Below are positions 60,072 to 64,000 of a stretch of 64,000 nucleotides of DNA, piece by piece. The notes beneath the pieces are model-generated. The model had not been told where the DNA came from and did no database searches. It was given only the letters and a program-made list of their open reading frames with translations. A program made the position numbers and the translations under genes. The stretch's first letter is position 1. Every line of letters starts with the position of its first letter. The DNA is taken from assembly GCF_018069865.1 (NCBI RefSeq), contig NZ_JAGQDG010000008.1:1-64000 (forward strand), read 5' to 3'. This stretch comes from Ideonella paludis. GTDB taxonomy: Bacteria > Pseudomonadota > Gammaproteobacteria > Burkholderiales > Burkholderiaceae_C.

Positions 60072-60284
60072 ATGAACGAATCCAAGAAGACGTCGACCAT
60101 TTCCCGCCGCACCGTGTTTGGCGGTGTGGGTGCCGCCGGTGCACTGGCCGCTGTGGCCGCTGTGCTGCCCAAGGCAGAGCCCGCCTCTGAAGTGGCCGCC
60201 GCGCCCGTGGCCCCTGCCCAAGAGGCTGAAGGCTACCGATTGACGGCCCACATCCAGCGCTACTACCAGACCGCTCGCGTCTGA
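60072..60284 (+). CDS. Formate dehydrogenase region TAT-target peptide
   Basis: 70 residues: twin-arginine signal (ISRRTVFGGVGAAGALAAVAAV) followed by a short Ala/Pro/Glu-rich stretch and RLTAHIQRYYQTARV. The small TAT-target protein that precedes fdhA in many proteobacterial loci (TIGR02811-like). Its function is unproven; a role in export or stability of the FdhA complex is assumed. 127 bases before fdhA. Confidence 0.85.
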   Translation: MNESKKTSTISRRTVFGGVGAAGALAAVAAVLPKAEPASEVAAAPVAPAQEAEGYRLTAHIQRYYQTARV

Positions 60285-60411
60285 GGCCGCTTGGGCCTGC
60301 ATGGCCCGTTTTGTCGGTTCGCCGCCCCTGAAGGCGGCGCTGGCTCGATCCCATTGCTTGAATGACAGCGCGGCAGCCTGAGGGCTGCGGCTCGACCCCC
60401 AAGGAGACACT

Positions 60412-63396
60412 ATGCTGCTGACCCGCAGATCCACGACGCCTCAAGCTTCGGCTTCATCCTCGCTGGTGAACAGTTTGGCCCGAGGCATCACGCGTGCCAT
60501 TCCGACCATGGACCGTCGGTCCTTCCTGCGCCGCTCCGGTTTGGGTGTGGGGGCGGGTATCGCGGCGGGCCAATTGACCCTGGTGAAGAAGGCCGAAGCC
60601 GCCAGCTCGGCCCGTGCTGCGGCCGATGGCTCCGGCAAGGTGGAAGTCAAGCGCACCGTGTGCGGCCACTGCTCGGTGGGCTGCGCCATTGATGCGGTGG
60701 TGGAAAACGGCGTCTGGGTGCGCCAAGAGCCGGTGTTCGACTCCCCCATCAACCTGGGTGCACACTGCGCCAAGGGTGCGGCGGTTCGTGAGCACGGCCA
60801 CGGCGAGTACCGCCTGCGCACCCCCATGAAGCTGGTGGACGGCAAGTACCAGCGCATCTCCTGGGATCAGGCCTACGAAGAGATCGCGGCCAAGATGCTG
60901 GAGCTGCGCAAGGAAAGTGGCCCGGACAGCCTGTTCTTTGTGGGCTCCTCCAAGCACAACAACGAGCAGGCCTATCTGCTGCGCAAGTGGGTCAGCTTCT
61001 GGGGCACCAACAACACCGACCACCAGGCCCGTATTTGCCACTCCACCACCGTGGCGGGTGTGGCGAACACCTGGGGGTATGGGGCCATGACCAACTCCTA
61101 CAACGATATGCAGAACGCCCGCGCGGCGCTCTACATCGGCTCCAATGCGGCCGAGGCCCACCCGGTCTCCATGCTGCACATGCTGCATGCCAAGGAGAAC
61201 GGCTGCAAGATGATCGTGGTCGACCCACGCTTCACCCGCACCGCAGCCAAGGCCGACGACTATGTGCGTATCCGCTCCGGCACCGACATTCCTTTCTTGT
61301 TCGGGGTGATGCACCACATCTTCAAGAACGGCTGGGAAGACAAGAAGTACATCGAGGACCGTGTCTATGGCATGGACAAGGTGCGCGAAGAAGCGCTGAA
61401 CTTCTGGACGCCTGAGAAGGTGCAAGAGGCCTGCGGCGTCGATGAAGCCACGGTGCTGAAAGTGGCCAAGACCATGGCCGAGAACCGCCCCAGCACCATC
61501 GTTTGGTGCATGGGTCAAACCCAGCACACCATTGGCAACGCCATCGTGCGGGCGTCTTGCTTGCTGCAACTGGTCTTGGGCAATGTGGGCAAGAGTGGCG
61601 GCGGCACCAACATCTTCCGGGGCCACGACAACGTGCAAGGCGCGACTGACGTCGGCCCCAACCCTGACTCCCTGCCTGGCTATTACGGCTTGGCCGAAGG
61701 CTCTTGGAAGCACTTTGCCAAGGCCTGGGGCGTGGACTACGAGTGGATCAAGAAGCAGTACGCCTCGCCCGCGATGATGACCAAGTCCGGCATGACCGTC
61801 TCTCGCTGGATCGACGGTGTGCTCGAAAAGAACGAGCTGATCGACCAAGACAGCAATCTGCGCGGCATGTTCTTCTGGGGCCATGCGCCCAACTCCCAGA
61901 CCCGCGGCCTGGAGATGAAGAAGGCCATGGACAAGCTGGACCTGCTGGTGGTCATCGACCCCTTCCCCAGCGCCACGGCCGCCATGGCGGCTATGCCGGG
62001 CAAGGCTGAAGACCTGAACCCCAAGCGTGCGGTCTACCTGCTGCCCACCACCACCCAGTTCGAAACCAGCGGTTCTTGCACCGCCTCCAACCGCTCTATT
62101 CAGTGGCGCGAGAAGGTCATTGAGCCGCTGTGGGAGAGCCGCACCGACCACATGATCATGACTCAGCTGGCCGAGAAGCTGGGCTTTGGCAAAGAGCTGG
62201 TCAAGAACTACAAGATGGTGCAAGGCAAGGGCGGCATGGAGCCTGAGACCGAGTCCATCCTGCGCGAGATCAACAGCTGTGTCTGGACCATCGGCTACAC
62301 CGGCCAAAGCCCAGAGCGCCTGAAGGCCCACATGCGCAATATGAACGTCTTCGATGTGAAGACGCTCAAGGCCAAGGGCGGCATCGACAAAGAAACCGGC
62401 TACAGCTTTGACGGTGACTACTTCGGCCTGCCTTGGCCCTGCTACGGCACTCCGGCCATGAAGCACCCGGGCAGCCCCAACCTCTACGACACCTCTAAGC
62501 ATGTGATGGACGGTGGCGGTAACTTCCGCGCCAACTTCGGCGTGGAGCGCGAAGGCGTGTCGCTGCTGGCTGCAGATGGCTCGCATTCGGTGGGGGCCGA
62601 CATCACCACCGGCTATCCTGAGTTCGACCACATCTTGCTCAAGAAGCTGGGCTGGTGGGGCGAGCTGACCGAAGCCGAGCAAAAAGCGGCCGAGGGCAAG
62701 AACTGGAAGACCGACAGCTCCGGCGGCATCATCCGCGTGGCCATGAAGAACCATGGCTGCCACCCCTTTGGCAATGCCAAGGCGCGGGCCATCGTCTGGA
62801 ACTTCCCGGACCCTATCCCGAAGCATCGCGAGCCGCTGTTCAGCAACCGGCCCGACATGATTGCCAAGTACCCGACCCACGACGACAAGAAGGCCTTCTG
62901 GCGCTTGCCCACTCTCTACAAGACGGTGCAGGAAAAGAACAAGGACATCGGCAAGAGCTTCCCGCTGATCATGACCAGCGGTCGTTTGGTGGAGTACGAG
63001 GGCGGCGGCGAGGAAACCCGCTCCAACCCGTGGCTCGCCGAATTGCAGCAGGACATGTTCGTCGAGATCAACCCCAAGGCCGCCAACGACCGGGGCATTC
63101 GCAACGGCGAATATGTGTGGGTCAAGACCCCGCCGATGGCTGCCGTGCCTGAGTTCAAGGGCCTGCGTGTCAAGGCGCTGGTCACCGAGCGGGTGGGTGC
63201 GGACACGGTCTTCCTGCCTTTCCACTTCTCGGGCCGCTGGGGCGGCATGGACATGGCACCGTTCTATCCGGCAGGCGCCATGCCCATCGTGCGTGGCGAG
63301 GCCATCAACACGGCCACGACCTACGGTTACGACAGTGTGACCATGATGCAAGAAACCAAAACCACGCTCTGCCAGATCGAGCGCGACGCGGCGTAA
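60412..63396 (+). CDS. fdhA: Formate dehydrogenase, catalytic alpha subunit (molybdenum, TAT-exported)
   Basis: 994 residues. AAGGAG lies seven bases before the ATG. A roughly 32-residue N-terminal extension precedes the TAT motif DRRSFLRRSG. The [4Fe-4S] cluster Cys are C84-x2-C87-x3-C91 and C120 (AHCAKG). The molybdenum ligand is Cys209 in HQARICHSTTVAG, where E. coli FdnG has selenocysteine. The rest is the bis-MGD oxidoreductase fold, with the C-terminal molydopterin-binding region ending in TTLCQIERDAA. Oxidises formate to CO2 in the periplasm, passing electrons to FdhB. Operon with the TAT peptide and fdhB. Confidence 0.93.
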   Translation: MLLTRRSTTPQASASSSLVNSLARGITRAIPTMDRRSFLRRSGLGVGAGIAAGQLTLVKKAEAASSARAAADGSGKVEVKRTVCGHCSVGCAIDAVVENGVWVRQEPVFDSPINLGAHCAKGAAVREHGHGEYRLRTPMKLVDGKYQRISWDQAYEEIAAKMLELRKESGPDSLFFVGSSKHNNEQAYLLRKWVSFWGTNNTDHQARICHSTTVAGVANTWGYGAMTNSYNDMQNARAALYIGSNAAEAHPVSMLHMLHAKENGCKMIVVDPRFTRTAAKADDYVRIRSGTDIPFLFGVMHHIFKNGWEDKKYIEDRVYGMDKVREEALNFWTPEKVQEACGVDEATVLKVAKTMAENRPSTIVWCMGQTQHTIGNAIVRASCLLQLVLGNVGKSGGGTNIFRGHDNVQGATDVGPNPDSLPGYYGLAEGSWKHFAKAWGVDYEWIKKQYASPAMMTKSGMTVSRWIDGVLEKNELIDQDSNLRGMFFWGHAPNSQTRGLEMKKAMDKLDLLVVIDPFPSATAAMAAMPGKAEDLNPKRAVYLLPTTTQFETSGSCTASNRSIQWREKVIEPLWESRTDHMIMTQLAEKLGFGKELVKNYKMVQGKGGMEPETESILREINSCVWTIGYTGQSPERLKAHMRNMNVFDVKTLKAKGGIDKETGYSFDGDYFGLPWPCYGTPAMKHPGSPNLYDTSKHVMDGGGNFRANFGVEREGVSLLAADGSHSVGADITTGYPEFDHILLKKLGWWGELTEAEQKAAEGKNWKTDSSGGIIRVAMKNHGCHPFGNAKARAIVWNFPDPIPKHREPLFSNRPDMIAKYPTHDDKKAFWRLPTLYKTVQEKNKDIGKSFPLIMTSGRLVEYEGGGEETRSNPWLAELQQDMFVEINPKAANDRGIRNGEYVWVKTPPMAAVPEFKGLRVKALVTERVGADTVFLPFHFSGRWGGMDMAPFYPAGAMPIVRGEAINTATTYGYDSVTMMQETKTTLCQIERDAA

Positions 63397-63398
63397 AT

Positions 63399-63474
63399 GT
63401 TGACCCCCATCTGCTTCGCATCTGCCCCCCAAGGGGGCGCGCAGCAGACTTGGGGCGGCCCGGCGTCTGCTGCG
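63399..63474 (-). repeat. Short interspersed repeat between fdhA and fdhB (copy B)
   Basis: Read on the minus strand it shows CGCCGGGCCGCCCCAAG, then CCCTTGGGGGGCAG and GGGGGTCAACATT, the same block order as in the GH13 gene insertion at 93-175. It fills most of the 106-base gap between two co-transcribed genes, so it is transcribed and could fold or affect the subunit ratio. Confidence 0.65.
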
Positions 63475-63502
63475 CTGTCCCACTTTCACAGGAGTTTGTG
63501 AT

Positions 63503-64000
63503 ATGGCCAGAATGAAATTCATCTGCGACTCGGAGCGCTGCATCGAGTGCAACGGTTGCGTCACCGCCTGCAAGGCCGAGCATGACGTGCCCTGGGGCGT
63601 GAACCGCCGCCGCGTCGTCACCCTGAACGACGGTGTGCCCGGCGAGAAGAGCATCTCGGTGGCCTGCATGCATTGCAGCGATGCGCCTTGCATGGCGGTC
63701 TGCCCGGTGGACTGCTTCTACCGCACCGACGAAGGTGTGGTGCTGCACGACAAGGATGTCTGCATTGGCTGCGGCTACTGCTCTTATGCCTGCCCGTTTG
63801 GCGCGCCGCAGTTCCCGACCAACGGCACCTTCGGCCTGCGCGGCAAGATGGACAAGTGCACCTTCTGTGCCGGTGGCCCCGAAGCCAATGGCTCAACCGC
63901 CGAGAACGAAAAGTACGGCCGCAACCGCCTGGCCGAAGGCAAGCTGCCGGCCTGCGCGGAAATGTGCTCGACCAAGGCTTTGTTGGGTGGCGACGGCGAC
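63503..64000 (+). CDS. fdhB: Formate dehydrogenase, iron-sulfur beta subunit (3' partial)
   Basis: First 166 residues; the gene runs off the window. AGGAGTTTG precedes the ATG. Ferredoxin-type cluster motifs are visible: CIECNGCVTACK, CMHCSDAPCMAVCP, CIGCGYCSYACP and the start of the fourth (CTFCAGG and later ACAEMCSTKAL), the four [4Fe-4S] sites of the FDH/DMSO-reductase electron-transfer subunit. It takes electrons from FdhA and passes them to a membrane cytochrome subunit, expected downstream. Confidence 0.93.
   Translation, partial: MARMKFICDSERCIECNGCVTACKAEHDVPWGVNRRRVVTLNDGVPGEKSISVACMHCSDAPCMAVCPVDCFYRTDEGVVLHDKDVCIGCGYCSYACPFGAPQFPTNGTFGLRGKMDKCTFCAGGPEANGSTAENEKYGRNRLAEGKLPACAEMCSTKALLGGDGD

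Noticed and set aside
60454-63693. A 1,079-codon minus-strand frame over fdhA and fdhB
   Set aside because: Typical GC-rich shadow frame; the plus-strand proteins have all expected Fe-S and molybdenum ligands.

Overview
The window looks like chromosome from a GC-rich betaproteobacterium, most likely order Burkholderiales (Comamonadaceae/Sphaerotilaceae-like). This is judged from the gene families (formate dehydrogenase locus with DUF3305/DUF3306, TorD-like and TAT-target genes), dense ATGA-type gene overlaps, and an interspersed repeat resembling ones I recall from that group. No database search was possible, so the genus is not named.

Layout. 1-5.96 kb: a plus-strand, translationally coupled carbohydrate cluster (GH13 glucosidase, PhyH dioxygenase, TIM-barrel isomerase, esterase, GH92 mannosidase); the GH13 gene carries a short interspersed repeat in frame. 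6.1-9.6 kb: a low-GC island that reads as an integron cassette array without an integrase. It has a LexA-like box, an attI-like site, attC or attC-like sites between genes, and mostly unknown products, including a HEPN-like protein and an STN/PilP-like fusion. 9.6-33 kb: ordinary GC-rich housekeeping and accessory genes: VOC and SDR enzymes, a three-PAS GGDEF/EAL protein, a pilin-like protein, a BaeSR-like two-component system, a di-haem peroxidase, a LysE exporter with a MocR regulator, DUF4401/DUF2157 membrane proteins, an RND pump, LysR and MerR regulators, a cation diffusion facilitator and a fasciclin protein. 33-40 kb: orphan two-domain ArsA, a WYL regulator, a beta-lactamase-like hydrolase, MobA and small enzymes. 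40-41.4 kb: a toxin-antitoxin pair and a second, oppositely oriented copy of the attI-like leader in front of a small membrane-protein gene. 41.5-64 kb: a molybdenum formate dehydrogenase locus. Its accessory genes (TorD-like chaperone, polyferredoxin, DUF3306, DUF3305, Mrp) are on the minus strand and its catalytic genes (TAT-target peptide, FdhA, FdhB) on the plus strand. Between them lies a 12.5-kb gene for a 4,156-residue Ig-repeat, type-I-secreted adhesin containing a 642-bp near-identical tandem array.

How it works together. MobA (guanylation of the molybdenum cofactor), the TorD-like chaperone, the polyferredoxin and the Fe-S carrier Mrp plausibly support maturation of FdhAB. The 1-6 kb genes plausibly trim and process alpha-linked oligosaccharides in the periplasm and cytoplasm. 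The most unusual part is the pair of related attI-like leaders about 35 kb apart in inverted orientation, each opening onto a foreign-looking gene, with no recognisable integrase in the window.
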